DNA of 64,000 nucleotides from Hyphomicrobium nitrativorans NL23. GTDB taxonomy: Bacteria; Pseudomonadota; Alphaproteobacteria; Rhizobiales; Hyphomicrobiaceae. This document shows, one piece after another, positions 1-9,333 of this stretch. Numbering within the stretch: the first letter of the stretch is position 1; each line of letters opens with the position of its first letter. Location of the stretch: NCBI RefSeq assembly GCF_000503895.1, contig NC_022997.1, positions 1,198,501-1,262,500 of the forward strand, in the 5' to 3' direction. A program made the translations under genes and the position numbers. The notes under the pieces were generated by a model, which ran no database searches, had not been told where the DNA came from, and saw only the letters and a list, made by a program, of their open reading frames with translations.

Positions 1-2
1 AG

Positions 3-422
3 CCGGCTTACCGGAACGCGGAGATCCTGATCGCGGGCGAGAACTTCGGCTGCGGATCGTCGCGCGAGCACGCGCCGTGGGCGCTGCTCGATTTCGGCTT
101 CCGTTGCGTGATTGCGCCGGATTTCGCCGACATCTTCTTCAACAACTGCTTCCAGAACGGGATTTTGCCGATCAAGCTGCCGCAAGCAGACGTCGACAAG
201 TTGCTCGACGATGCGGGCCGGGGGGCGAACGCGACGCTGACGGTCGACCTCGAAGCGCAGGAAATTCGCGGCCCGGATGGCGGCGTGATCCGCTTCGACA
301 TCGATCCGTTCCGTAAGCATTGCCTGTTGAACGGCCTGGATGCCATCGGGCTCACGCTCGAAAAGGAAAAGGCGATCCAGGATTTCGAAGCGCGTGACGC
401 AAACGCGCGGCCGTGGGCGTAA
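3..422 (+). CDS. leuD: 3-isopropylmalate dehydratase small subunit, 3' part only
   Basis: This is the C-terminal 139 residues of LeuD; the 5' end lies before the window. LeuD pairs with LeuC to isomerise 2-isopropylmalate to 3-isopropylmalate in cytosolic leucine synthesis. The fragment opens in the swivel domain and shows the family stretch [17 protein letters not shown] at residues 12-28 of the fragment, followed by the [11 protein letters not shown] segment and the late [13 protein letters not shown] motif typical of the LeuD C-terminus. The reading frame is open from base 3 to a TAA at 420-422. The homologous aconitase small-subunit family is the only alternative, and the [11 protein letters not shown] ending favours LeuD. 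Confidence 0.95.
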   Translation, partial: PAYRNAEILIAGENFGCGSSREHAPWALLDFGFRCVIAPDFADIFFNNCFQNGILPIKLPQADVDKLLDDAGRGANATLTVDLEAQEIRGPDGGVIRFDIDPFRKHCLLNGLDAIGLTLEKEKAIQDFEARDANARPWA

Positions 423-601
423 TCGGTCGTTCAAAGCACTCATGATCTGCTAAATCGGCCCGTCGCGTTGCCGCGGCGGGTGCGAATATGTTAGAGCGCG
501 GTCAGTATATTCGGATCGTGATTGCGCTTCGATGTTTTCCGAGACCGATGTGTCAGGCTTCCGACCGATAGGGTCCGAAGCGATCTGGTCCAGGAGGCTT
601 C

Positions 602-1624
602 ATGCGATTGGCGTGGATCTTTGCCGCTTTGTCGGTGCTGGCGATGTCGGCCGGCGGACCTGCTTTCGCCCGCGGGCCGGCGCTCGTGTTCGATGCCGCG
701 GACGGTACGGTGCTCTATGCCGACGATGCCGACGATCACTGGCATCCCGCTTCTCTCACCAAGATCATGACCGCCTACGTGACGTTCAAGGCGCTCAAGG
801 CGGGCAAGCTCAAACTCGATCAACGGATCCCCTATAGCCTGCGCGCGCAGATGCAGCCGCCGATGCGGCTCGGCCTCAATCTCGACGCCACGCTGACCGT
901 CGATCAGGCGCTGAAGGCCTTGATCATCCGCTCGGCCAATGACGTGGCGGTGATGCTGGCGGAGGCGATCGGCGGGAGCCAGATGCAGTTCGTCTCGTTC
1001 ATGAACGAGACGGCGCGCGATCTCGGCATGACGCGGACGACGTTCGTCAATCCGCACGGGCTGCCGGCCCCGATGCAGGTCACCACGGCGCGCGATCTCG
1101 CGAAGCTCGCGCGCGCGGCGATCCGCGATTTTCCCGAGCATATGGCCTATTGGTCGATGTTCGATGCCAGGATCGGCAAGTTCCGCATCGCCTCGCACAA
1201 CGGGCTGCTCAGCACGTACACCGGCGCGGACGGCATGAAGACGGGCTTCATCTGCGATTCCGGCTACAACGTCGTGGCGAGTGCGACGCGGGACGGGCGG
1301 CATATCATGGCGGTGGTTCTGGGCGAGACGACGAGCGCGCGGCGCACGATCCGCGCGGCGTATCTGCTTGAGCATGGTTTCGATATCTACGACTGGAAAC
1401 GGATGCTGGAGCAGACGGCGGATCTCGACACGATGCCGATGCCCAAGGCGCCCAACGGGGTGGTGAGCATCCGTTCGTCGGTGATGTCGTACGTCTGCGG
1501 TACGGGCCCGCCGCGGCGCGCGAAGCAGCAGAAGACCGTGACCCGGAAAAAGCCTTCGTCCCCACCGCAGACCGCGGAGCAGAGGAAGCAGGGGACGCCT
1601 CCGGCCGGGAAGGCCGTTCGTTAA
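602..1624 (+). CDS. D-alanyl-D-alanine carboxypeptidase (PBP5/DacF-like)
   Basis: A 340-residue exported serine-type carboxypeptidase that trims the terminal D-Ala from peptidoglycan stem peptides. A signal peptide covers about residues 1-24. All three penicillin-binding active-site motifs are present: SLTK at 51-54 (catalytic Ser51, Lys54), SAN at 111-113 and KTG at 213-215. The start has a strong AGGAGG six bases upstream. The C-terminal 60 residues are a basic Lys/Pro/Arg-rich tail rather than the PBP5 C-terminal beta-domain and amphipathic membrane anchor, so the enzyme may be soluble or bound in another way. It appears monocistronic. Confidence 0.92.
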   Translation: MRLAWIFAALSVLAMSAGGPAFARGPALVFDAADGTVLYADDADDHWHPASLTKIMTAYVTFKALKAGKLKLDQRIPYSLRAQMQPPMRLGLNLDATLTVDQALKALIIRSANDVAVMLAEAIGGSQMQFVSFMNETARDLGMTRTTFVNPHGLPAPMQVTTARDLAKLARAAIRDFPEHMAYWSMFDARIGKFRIASHNGLLSTYTGADGMKTGFICDSGYNVVASATRDGRHIMAVVLGETTSARRTIRAAYLLEHGFDIYDWKRMLEQTADLDTMPMPKAPNGVVSIRSSVMSYVCGTGPPRRAKQQKTVTRKKPSSPPQTAEQRKQGTPPAGKAVR

Positions 1625-1838
1625 CGCCGGGGCCTTGCCCGCGACTGCGGCGCGTATAGCTTCAGGGTGGGACAGTGCCATTTTCCGCTGGAGCCAATTT
1701 TGGGACGGCAAACAGCCTCCCTAGCCCGAAACGGGGCGCTGGGCCGGTATTTCAATGCTTTTTTGGATTGCCGGGCCGCTCTCGGCGTTTGGCTTCGATC
1801 TTGCTCCCATCTTCTCGAATTCGATTCGAGAGGACGTT

Positions 1839-2069
1839 ATGCGGAATACTTCGGGCCAGAACGACGAACTGCTCGCCGATGTGCCGGACTCGGAACTGAT
1901 GGCTGTTGTGCTGGAAGGCCGGCACGGCAGCTATGCGGCCGAGGTGGCCGAATTCTTTGCGCTTTTGCATCGCCAGCTTGGCGACCGGGGGCGGTCGCAG
2001 GCGTGGGGTGGCGTCGCGCGCCTCGTGCGCCGCCGCGAGCATGACCGGATGCTGGCGACGGTTCAGTAG
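1839..2069 (+). CDS. hypothetical small protein (76 aa)
   Basis: Short soluble-looking protein with an acidic N-terminal half (NDELLADVPDSELMAV) and a very basic C-terminal segment (VARLVRRREHDR). No signal peptide or membrane segment is seen and I do not recognise a family. ATG 1839 is chosen because a GAGAGGA Shine-Dalgarno sits 5-12 bases upstream; the frame is open further 5' but that part reads like untranslated DNA. It stands alone between the carboxypeptidase and glcD, on the same strand as both. Confidence 0.5.
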   Translation: MRNTSGQNDELLADVPDSELMAVVLEGRHGSYAAEVAEFFALLHRQLGDRGRSQAWGGVARLVRRREHDRMLATVQ

Positions 2070-2371
2070 GCTCGTCCGCGGGCTTCAGATCCGCTGCGGC
2101 CGATCTCTTCCGACTTCCGCGACGTGTCTGTGCGTGTGCTTCGGCACCACCCGCTGCCTGGCGGTCGCACGCGCCTCTTTGCGAATCGAACGGCGCCGAC
2201 GCGATCCTTGCAGCCTCTCCTGGTTTTCGACGCATGCGAACCGGCCTGAAGCGGGCGGTGCGCAGCGCGCGGCGGCGTGTTGCCGGAGGCGCCGCGACAT
2301 GCGAGACTCGCGGCCGCTCCGGCTGGGATTTTTTCCGCAGCCGTGAAAGAATCCGAGAGATTGACTGCGCG
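2070..2371. other. intergenic region upstream of glcD
   Basis: About 300 bases with no supported gene. The glcD frame is open through part of it but lacks coding character. The promoter of the glc operon should lie here; I could not pick convincing -35/-10 boxes. Confidence 0.4.
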
Positions 2372-3871
2372 ATGTCGATGATCGAGCTGCCGCTACCCGA
2401 TCCTGCCGTGCTGAACGCTCGCGAGCAGATCGTTCGCGATCTCATCGGGATCTGCGGCGAGGATGCGGTGATCTCCGACGAGGACGGGCGGCGCACGTTC
2501 GAGACGGACGCGCTGACGGCTTATCGGCGGATGCCATTGGCCGTGGTGCTGCCGACCTCCACCGAGGACGTCGCGGCGGTGCTGAAGTATGCCAAGGCGC
2601 GCGGGATCAAGGTCGTGCCGCGCGGGGCGGGGACGTCGCTCTGCGGGGGCGCGCTGCCGGCCGAGGACGCAATTGTGCTGGGCGTCTCGAAGATGAACCG
2701 GGTGCTGGATCTCGACTATCGGAACCGCTTCGCTCGCGTCGAGACGGGTATCACCAACCTTGCGATCTCGGCGGCCGTGGCCGAGGAGGGGTTTTTCTAC
2801 GCGCCCGACCCGTCGAGCCAGCTTGCGTGTACGCTGGCGGGAAACCTCGCGATGAATTCGGGCGGGGCGCACTGCCTCAAGTATGGCGTGACGACGAACA
2901 ACGTGCTTGGCGTCAAGCTGGTGACGATGGACGGCGAGATCGTCGAGATCGGCGGATCGTACCTCGACGCGGAAGCCTACGACCTGCTGGCGCTGATCGT
3001 GGGGTCGGAAGGCCAGTTCGGGATCATCACGGAGGCGACCGTGCGCATCCTTCGCGCCGCAGAGGGCGCGCGGCCGATGATGATCGGGTTCGAGACTTCT
3101 GCGAAGGCCGGGATCTGCGTCGCGCGGATCATCGCGTCCGGCATCATTCCGGTCGCGATCGAATTCATGGACCGGCCTGCGATCGAGGTGTGCGAAGCGT
3201 TTGCGAAGGCGGGCTATCCAACCGACGTGGAGGCCTTGCTCATCATCGAAGTGGAAGGCTCGGAGCAGGAGATCGTGGACCGGCTCGCCTATATCGCGAG
3301 CATCGCGCATGAACTCAATCCGCAGGCGCTCGTCGTCAGCGCCTCCGACGAGCAGAGCGCGAAGATCTGGAAGGGGCGGAAGTCGGCGTTCGGTGCCATC
3401 GGCAGGCTCGCCGACTACTACTGCATGGACGGCACCATTCCGCTCGGGCATCTGCCGCACGTGCTGGAAGAGATCTCGGCCATCTGCGCGCGGTATGGGC
3501 TGCGCGTGGCGAACATTTTCCATGCGGGAGACGGCAACCTGCATCCGCTCATCATGTACGACGCGAATTCTCCGGGTGAGATGGAGAAGGCGGAACGTGC
3601 GGGGGCGGAGGTTCTCAAGCTTTGCGTGTCCGTCGGCGGGTGCCTGACGGGCGAGCACGGCGTTGGAATCGAAAAACGCGACCTCATGAAGGCACAATTC
3701 ACGGACGAGGATCTCGCCGTGCAACTCCGCATCAAAGCGGTGTTCGATCCCGACTGGCTGCTCAATCCCGGCAAGGTGTTCCCGCTCGATTCCGTGGAGC
3801 AGGCGATGGCCGAAGCAGACCGTGCGGCGCGAGGCGGAGTGTCCGCCGCCGGCCCGGCCGAAGCGGCTTGA
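2372..3871 (+). CDS. glcD: glycolate dehydrogenase, FAD-binding subunit GlcD
   Basis: 499-residue FAD-linked oxidase that, with GlcE and GlcF, oxidises glycolate to glyoxylate and passes electrons to the respiratory chain. The FAD_binding_4 motif PRGAGTSLCGGALP lies near residue 85, and the C-terminal FAD-oxidase domain shows HAGDGNLHPLIMYD and GEHGVGIEKRD. Start at ATG 2372 (second ATG at 2378 equally possible), with GAGAGA about 11 bases upstream; the longer open frame adds an unlikely Arg-rich leader. First gene of glcDEF. D-lactate dehydrogenase is the nearest alternative, but the three-gene context makes glycolate the likely substrate. Confidence 0.93.
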   Translation: MSMIELPLPDPAVLNAREQIVRDLIGICGEDAVISDEDGRRTFETDALTAYRRMPLAVVLPTSTEDVAAVLKYAKARGIKVVPRGAGTSLCGGALPAEDAIVLGVSKMNRVLDLDYRNRFARVETGITNLAISAAVAEEGFFYAPDPSSQLACTLAGNLAMNSGGAHCLKYGVTTNNVLGVKLVTMDGEIVEIGGSYLDAEAYDLLALIVGSEGQFGIITEATVRILRAAEGARPMMIGFETSAKAGICVARIIASGIIPVAIEFMDRPAIEVCEAFAKAGYPTDVEALLIIEVEGSEQEIVDRLAYIASIAHELNPQALVVSASDEQSAKIWKGRKSAFGAIGRLADYYCMDGTIPLGHLPHVLEEISAICARYGLRVANIFHAGDGNLHPLIMYDANSPGEMEKAERAGAEVLKLCVSVGGCLTGEHGVGIEKRDLMKAQFTDEDLAVQLRIKAVFDPDWLLNPGKVFPLDSVEQAMAEADRAARGGVSAAGPAEAA

Positions 3872-3881
3872 GGAGCGGCCA

Positions 3882-5102
3882 ATGGACGACATCATGAGAC
3901 CCGCCACGGAGTGGGAGCTCAAAAGCATGATGACGGCGCTGAGGGAACGCGCGATCCCCGTCGAGATCATGGGCGCGGGATCGAAGCGCGGCGTGGGCCG
4001 GCCCGTGTCTGCGCCTGTCGCGATGACGACGGCGGGCATGCGCGGCATCTCGCTCTACGAGCCGTCCGAACTGGTGATGGCCGCGCGGGCGGGCACGCCG
4101 CTCACACAGATCGAGGTGGAGCTGGCTTCGCGCGGGCAGATGCTGCCGTTCGAGCCGATCGACCTCGGGCCGGCGCTTGGCGCGGGGGCGGGGCTGCAAA
4201 CCATCGGTGCGGTGTTCGCGGCCAATCTGTCCGGCGCGCGCCGTATTTCGAACGGGGCGGCGCGCGATCATCTGATCGGGATGCGCGGCGTCAACGGACG
4301 CGGGGAGATTTTCAAATCCGGCGGGCGCGTGATGAAGAACGTGACCGGATACGATGTGGCACGCGGGCTTTCGGGAAGCTGGGGCACGCTGGCCGTGTTC
4401 TCTGAGGTGACGTTCAAGGTGCTGCCGCTGCCCGACGACGTGGTGACCCTTGTCTATCCGGATCTGACGGACGATCTCGCCGTCGAGTTGATGAGCCTTG
4501 CGCTGACGCAGCCGTACGAAGTGTCGGGGACGGTGCATCTCTCGCAAGCGCTGGCCGGAAGGCTCCGGCATAAAGGGCTTGCCAGCGCGGGGCAGCCGCT
4601 GACGGCGATCCGCCTCGAAAATTTCACGCGCTCCATTACGTACCGCAAGCAGAAGCTGCGGGAGGTTCTCGTCGCATATGGAACGCCGATAGAGCTCGAA
4701 CTCGAAAGCTCGCTCGAATTCTGGGCGGAAGCGCGCAAGCTCTCCTTCTTGCTGCCGAACGGCACGCATCTGTGGCGCATTTCGACGACGCCGAGCCAGG
4801 CCGCAGCCCTCGTGGCCGCGGTGCGGCGGCATATGGCGGTGGAGGCGTTCTACGACTGGTCGGGCGGGCTCGTGTGGCTCGAAACGCCTGCGTCGGCGGA
4901 CGCGGGAAGCGCCGATATTCGCCGCGCGGTTGCGAGCCACGGCGGGCATGCGACGCTGATCCGGGCCGATCAGCCGGTGCGCCAGTCGGTCGACGTGTTC
5001 CAGCCGTTGGCGCCCGCTGTCGACCGGATCACGCGCGGCATCAAACAGGCGTTCGATCCGCTGGGGCTGCTCAACCCTGGACGCATGTACGCTTCGATGT
5101 AG
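3882..5102 (+). CDS. glcE: glycolate dehydrogenase subunit GlcE
   Basis: 406-residue FAD-binding subunit of the glycolate dehydrogenase complex. The N-terminal half is a short FAD_binding_4 fold (VEIMGAGSKRGVGRP near residue 30, DHLIGMRGVNGRGE near 135, MKNVTGYDVARGLSGSWG near 155), and the C-terminus ends with the family motif KQAFDPLGLLNPGRMY. ATG 3882 follows an AGGAGC ribosome site that overlaps the glcD stop codon, with 10 bases between the genes, so translational coupling is likely. Confidence 0.93.
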   Translation: MDDIMRPATEWELKSMMTALRERAIPVEIMGAGSKRGVGRPVSAPVAMTTAGMRGISLYEPSELVMAARAGTPLTQIEVELASRGQMLPFEPIDLGPALGAGAGLQTIGAVFAANLSGARRISNGAARDHLIGMRGVNGRGEIFKSGGRVMKNVTGYDVARGLSGSWGTLAVFSEVTFKVLPLPDDVVTLVYPDLTDDLAVELMSLALTQPYEVSGTVHLSQALAGRLRHKGLASAGQPLTAIRLENFTRSITYRKQKLREVLVAYGTPIELELESSLEFWAEARKLSFLLPNGTHLWRISTTPSQAAALVAAVRRHMAVEAFYDWSGGLVWLETPASADAGSADIRRAVASHGGHATLIRADQPVRQSVDVFQPLAPAVDRITRGIKQAFDPLGLLNPGRMYASM

Positions 5103-5147
5103 AAGAGGAGGAAGCCGAAACGCTTCTCTCCGATCCAAAGGCCCGAG

Positions 5148-6521
5148 ATGCAGACGAACTTCAGCCCTGAGCAGCTCGCCGATCCGCGTACGGCGGAGGC
5201 CGACCGCATTCTCAAGCGGTGCGTGCACTGCGGGCTGTGCACCGCCGTGTGCTCCACCTACGTGGTGCTCGGCGACGAGCGGGACAGTCCGCGCGGGCGC
5301 ATCTATCTCATCAAGGACATGCTGGAGCGGCAGGACGAGCGCGCGCCCACGCATGAGGTTCGCCATCATCTCGACCGCTGCCTGACGTGCCTCTCCTGCA
5401 TGACGACGTGCCCGAGCGGGGTGGATTACATGCACCTCGTCGATGCGGCGCGGGCGCATATCGAGGAGCGGACCCAACGCAGCTTCAAGGAGCGGGCGTT
5501 GAGGGCGATGCTCGCGTTCGTGCTCCCTTATCCGATGCGGTTCCGCCTGGCGCTCAAGGCCGCCGGGCTCGGACGGCCGCTCATTCCGTTGTTCGAGCGG
5601 TTCGGGCTCAAGGAAGTGGCGGCGATGCTCGCGCTCGCTCCGAAAGAGGGCGTTTCGCGCGAGGGCCGCTTCCGGGGCGCGGGAACGGCCGTGACCCACA
5701 GCGAGAGGCGCGCGCGCGTGATCCTCATGACGGGTTGTGTGCAGCCCGTGCTGCGGCCCGACATCAACGACGCGACCATCCGGTTGCTCGCGCGGCGCGG
5801 GGTCGATGTCATCGTTTCGCACGGCGCGGGCTGCTGCGGCGCTCTGGTGCATCATCTCGGCCAGGAGACGGAGGCACATCAGCATGCGCGCCGCAACGTC
5901 GATGCCTGGTCGAAGGAGGTGGAGCGGGGCGAGGTGGATGCGATCATCGTCAATGCCTCGGGTTGCGGGACGACGGTGAAGGACTACGGGCACATGCTCC
6001 GGCACGATCCGGCCTATGCGGCGCGCGCGGCGCGCATCTCGGCTCTGGCGCGGGACGTTTCCGAATTTCTCCACGAGTATCAGCTCGGCGCGCCTGAGCG
6101 CTGGTCGTCCATCCGGGTGGCGTATCACTCGGCCTGCTCGCTGCAGCACGGGCAGCGCGTGCACGACGAGCCGCGCGCGCTTCTGAAGCAGGCGGGCTTT
6201 GCTGTGGTCGATGTGCCGGAAGGCCACATTTGCTGCGGTTCGGCAGGCACATATAACATCCTGCAGCCGGAGATCGCGGGCGAACTCAGGGCACGCAAGC
6301 AGAAGAACATCCGCACGACGCGCGCGGACGTGGTGGCCGCCGGCAACATCGGCTGCATGACGCAGCTTGCAGGCGGGCTGGACGTTCCCTTCGTGCATAC
6401 GGTGGAGCTGTTGGACTGGGCCTACGGCGGGCCGGTTCCAGCCGGTCTCGAACACCTGGCCCCCTTCGTCAGCGATGTGCCACGGCCCCGCCGGCATGTT
6501 GCCGACTACATCGAGACTTGA
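5148..6521 (+). CDS. glcF: glycolate dehydrogenase iron-sulfur subunit GlcF
   Basis: 457-residue iron-sulfur subunit. Two ferredoxin-type [4Fe-4S] motifs are visible: Cys25-28-31-35 and Cys78-81-84-88. Two CCG domains follow, one with TGCVQPVL...GAGCCGAL and one with SACSLQHGQ...CCGSAGTYN. It carries electrons from GlcD/GlcE toward the quinone pool at the cytoplasmic membrane. It lies 45 bases after glcE and closes the operon. If the organism fixes CO2 through the Calvin cycle (prk and fbp are in this window), the complex would serve photorespiratory glycolate salvage; that link is an inference. Confidence 0.93.
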   Translation: MQTNFSPEQLADPRTAEADRILKRCVHCGLCTAVCSTYVVLGDERDSPRGRIYLIKDMLERQDERAPTHEVRHHLDRCLTCLSCMTTCPSGVDYMHLVDAARAHIEERTQRSFKERALRAMLAFVLPYPMRFRLALKAAGLGRPLIPLFERFGLKEVAAMLALAPKEGVSREGRFRGAGTAVTHSERRARVILMTGCVQPVLRPDINDATIRLLARRGVDVIVSHGAGCCGALVHHLGQETEAHQHARRNVDAWSKEVERGEVDAIIVNASGCGTTVKDYGHMLRHDPAYAARAARISALARDVSEFLHEYQLGAPERWSSIRVAYHSACSLQHGQRVHDEPRALLKQAGFAVVDVPEGHICCGSAGTYNILQPEIAGELRARKQKNIRTTRADVVAAGNIGCMTQLAGGLDVPFVHTVELLDWAYGGPVPAGLEHLAPFVSDVPRPRRHVADYIET

Positions 6522-6574
6522 TTATTATTTGCTGTCATGCGTCCGCCATCGGGCGCACTTAGATAAGCCGGTCC

Positions 6575-7411
6575 ATGACTTCAAACCTCAACGAGGCCCC
6601 TTTGCTCGGCCGGGTGGACCGGAGAGACGAGTGGGGGCCCTTCGACATCATTGGCGACGTGCACGGATGCGCGGGCGAGTTGGAGTCGCTTCTCGTGCGG
6701 CTGGGCTACGACGTGCGCTGGAGCGGTGTTCCCGGTGCGGTGGACGTCAGCGTGACGCCGCCTGCGGGTCGTCGCGCGATCTTCGTCGGCGATCTCATCG
6801 ACCGCGGTCCGCGCGCGCCTGACGTGCTGCGGATCGTGATGAGTATGGTCGAGAGCGGGGCGGCGATGGCCGTGCCCGGCAATCACGACGTGAAGTTCAT
6901 GCGCTGGCTCGACGGCAAGAAGGTCGCGCCCACGCATGGGCTCGACCGGACCATCGCGCAGTTCGAAGCCGAGCCGCGTGCGTTTCCAGCGCGCGTGAAG
7001 ACGTTCTTCGAGGCACTGCCGGTCTACCTGTGGCTGGAAGGCGGGCGGCTTGCGGTCGCGCACGCAGGCATCAAGGATGAGATGCTGGGCGAAATATCGG
7101 GCGAAGTGCGCCGGTTTTGTCTTTACGGCGAGACGTCGGGCGAGACCGACGAATTCGGCTTGCCGATCCGCTATCACTGGGCGGCGGAGTATCGCGGGCG
7201 GACGACGGTTGTTTACGGCCATACGCCGGTGCCGGCGGCGGATTGGGTGAACAACACCATCTGCATCGATACGGGATGCTGTTTCGGCAATGCGCTTTCG
7301 GCGCTGCGGTGGCCCGAGCGGGAGATCGTGTCGGTTGCGGCCGAACGCGTCTATACGGTGCCGGTGCGGCCATTCGGGCATCCGCCACCGCGGCCGGGGG
7401 CGGTGATTTAA
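6575..7411 (+). CDS. metallophosphoesterase (PrpE/ApaH-like)
   Basis: 278-residue calcineurin-like phosphoesterase with the full metal-binding motif set: GDVHG near residue 27, GDLIDRGP near 72, GNHD near 104, a histidine in VAHAGI near 162 and YGHTPVP near 216. This arrangement matches bacterial bis(5'-nucleosyl)tetraphosphatases and PrpE-type protein phosphatases. The exact substrate cannot be read from sequence. Cytosolic, with no signal peptide. The ribosome site is weak. It follows glcF by 53 bases on the same strand and could be co-transcribed. Confidence 0.82.
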   Translation: MTSNLNEAPLLGRVDRRDEWGPFDIIGDVHGCAGELESLLVRLGYDVRWSGVPGAVDVSVTPPAGRRAIFVGDLIDRGPRAPDVLRIVMSMVESGAAMAVPGNHDVKFMRWLDGKKVAPTHGLDRTIAQFEAEPRAFPARVKTFFEALPVYLWLEGGRLAVAHAGIKDEMLGEISGEVRRFCLYGETSGETDEFGLPIRYHWAAEYRGRTTVVYGHTPVPAADWVNNTICIDTGCCFGNALSALRWPEREIVSVAAERVYTVPVRPFGHPPPRPGAVI

Positions 7412-7428
7412 ACGGCGGTTTCGAGCGA

Positions 7429-8568
7429 TCAGCGATTGTTCGTGAGCGACGTTGTGGTTGCCGGTGCCGCGTCCTTCGGAGGTGCGGCGTTCTTGGAGCG
7501 GTCGACGACCTTTTGATATTCGGTCGGGGGCGTGTGCCCGCCTGCCTTCAGCACGGTGCTGCATTCGTCCGGGAGGTCGGCCAACGTCATCTCGGGCTTC
7601 GGCAGCCGTGGGGGTGCGGGCTTGGCCGGCGGCTTTTTGGCTTGTGCCGGCGGCGCGGGCGGCTTGGGCGCGACGCGCTTGAGCCACTGATCGAGTTCCT
7701 TTCCGCAGCCGTCATCCTCGCCCACGGCATGTTGCGCCTGGCAGCTCGTGGAATTCGCGGGGCAGCGCATGCGGATGTGGAAGTGGTAGAAATGGCCGAA
7801 GACGGGGCGCACCTTGCGTAGCCACGAGGGATCGGCGCCCGGCGATTCGCAGAGCGCTTTCTTCAGCGCAGGATGGACGAGGACGCGCTCGACCTCGGGA
7901 TAGGACGCGGCGCGTTTGATGAGCTTTTCCTGGCCTTCGCCCCATACCTTTCGATTGACGGAGACGCGGTCGGCGGCAAGCATCGAGACGGCCGACATGT
8001 CCTCGCGCTCGCGTTTGGTGAGGGTGCGGTCGGGCATTGGCGTGAGCCAGACGTCAGCATCGAGGCCGATCTGATGGCTGGTGTGGCCGGAGACCATCGG
8101 CCCGCCACGTGGCTGCGAGATGTCGCCCACCAGCAGGCCGGGCCATTCTTTGGCATCCGTCGTTTCGCGCGCCAAGCGTTCGACGAGCGAGACGAGTTTC
8201 GGATGGCCCCAGTTGCGGTTGCGCGAGAGGCGCATGACTTGCCAGCCGGGGCCGTCGACGGCGAGGGCCTTGGCGCCTGCGAGACAGCCTTTCGCATAGA
8301 AGCCGACGGCGCGGGCCGCGATGGGCGCGCCGGTTTTCACGGTGCCGAAAAGCTGCTTGGCCGTGGGGGCCTTTTTCTTGATCCCGTAGTTCGCCGCGCT
8401 GGCCGGAACGGGTGGTTTTCTTGCCGGCAAGGGAATGGCCACGCTTGCCGCTTGCACCGTCCCTGCCGACGTGAGCGTCGTTCCGACGCCGATGGCCGTG
8501 GCAAGTACGGTCAGCGGGACGGAAAGCCAGATTGCGGCGCGTGTTGCTGTGCGTCGGGAGAAAACCAT
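7429..8568 (-). CDS. mepA: penicillin-insensitive murein endopeptidase MepA
   Basis: 379-residue periplasmic LAS-family metallopeptidase that cleaves D-Ala-meso-DAP cross-links. A signal peptide spans about residues 1-40. The zinc site is visible as SHQIGLDADVW (His165 and Asp172) and HFHIRMRCP. The MepA cysteines (for example CLAGAK, MRCP, STSC, DDGC) are present. A C-terminal extension of about 120 residues beyond the catalytic core carries a Pro/Lys/Ala-rich linker and a terminal piece with one cysteine. ATG 8568 is preferred because it gives a clean signal peptide behind a GGGGT stretch; ATG 8598 is possible. It is convergent with the phosphoesterase. Confidence 0.9.
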   Translation of the reverse strand: MVFSRRTATRAAIWLSVPLTVLATAIGVGTTLTSAGTVQAASVAIPLPARKPPVPASAANYGIKKKAPTAKQLFGTVKTGAPIAARAVGFYAKGCLAGAKALAVDGPGWQVMRLSRNRNWGHPKLVSLVERLARETTDAKEWPGLLVGDISQPRGGPMVSGHTSHQIGLDADVWLTPMPDRTLTKREREDMSAVSMLAADRVSVNRKVWGEGQEKLIKRAASYPEVERVLVHPALKKALCESPGADPSWLRKVRPVFGHFYHFHIRMRCPANSTSCQAQHAVGEDDGCGKELDQWLKRVAPKPPAPPAQAKKPPAKPAPPRLPKPEMTLADLPDECSTVLKAGGHTPPTEYQKVVDRSKNAAPPKDAAPATTTSLTNNR

Positions 8569-8686
8569 AAAACCCCGCGGCAAATCGTTCGTCCGCATCC
8601 TACCCGCGGGCTGGGCGAAAATGCGACCCCCTTTGTGGATCGCGCGGAAATTGTAAGATTTCACCGTTCACCTGGCGAGGCATGCG

Positions 8687-9333
8687 ATGCCGTTTCTCAT
8701 TACAGGATCTTCCGACGCGAAGACGACCGTTTTGCTCGCGCCAGGGGCCGGTGCGCCCGTAACGAGCGCGTGGATGGATGCGCTGTGTGCCGCTCTGGGA
8801 GAGGCTGGGGTTCGCGCGCTACGTTTCGATTTCGACTATATGGCGGCCCGGCAGCGGACGGGAAGCCGGCGCCCGCCGCCCAAGGCCGAGGCATTGATGG
8901 CGGAGTATGAGGCTGCCGTTGCAGCGGCGGAGGCGTTGGGCGTGCGCGGACGGCTGCTCATCGGCGGAAAGTCGCTCGGAGGGCGGGTCGCGAGCCTTGT
9001 CGCGCAAACGCTGTTCGACGGCGGGCGTATCGCGGGCCTTGTGTGTCTTGGCTATCCGTTCCATCCGCCGAAGCAGCCCGAGAAGCTGAGAACTGCGCAT
9101 CTTTTGGATCTCACCTGCCCGGCGTTGATCGTGCAGGGCGAGCGCGATCCGTTCGGCGGTCCCGAGGAGATCGCGACATATGGATTGTCGGATGCGATCC
9201 GTGTGCATTGGGCGCGAGATGGCGATCACGATCTTGCGCCGCGGCGAAGCTCGGGCGCGACGCTCGACGGGAATCTTCTCGAAGCGGTGGGGAGATCGTA
9301 CGCTTTGCCGATGGTCTGGTTTGTCAGAGCTGA
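8687..9333 (+). pseudogene. alpha/beta hydrolase (KAN-type), frameshifted near the 3' end
   Basis: Predicted small cytosolic alpha/beta hydrolase of about 215 residues. LLAPGAGAPV near residue 16, the nucleophile elbow GGKSLGGR near 92, an aspartate in QGERDPFGG near 150 and a histidine in DGDHDL near 182 give a plausible Ser-Asp-His triad. The frame breaks at the G-run 9289-9292: in the original frame translation runs on to 9514 as an Arg-rich tail antisense to the next gene, whereas adding one G gives the natural ending EIVRFADGLV and a stop at 9331-9333. The gene is intact except for one missing base. Start ATG 8687 follows GGCGAGG. Confidence 0.75.

Noticed and set aside
491-1711. 406-residue minus-strand open frame over the carboxypeptidase gene
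   Set aside because: It is the antisense shadow of a gene with complete SxxK/SxN/KTG motifs; composition is Arg/His-rich with no known domain.
3762-6497. 911-residue minus-strand open frame over glcE and glcF
   Set aside because: Long antisense frames are normal in high-GC DNA. It covers two genes with clear motifs and has His/Arg-rich low-information sequence.
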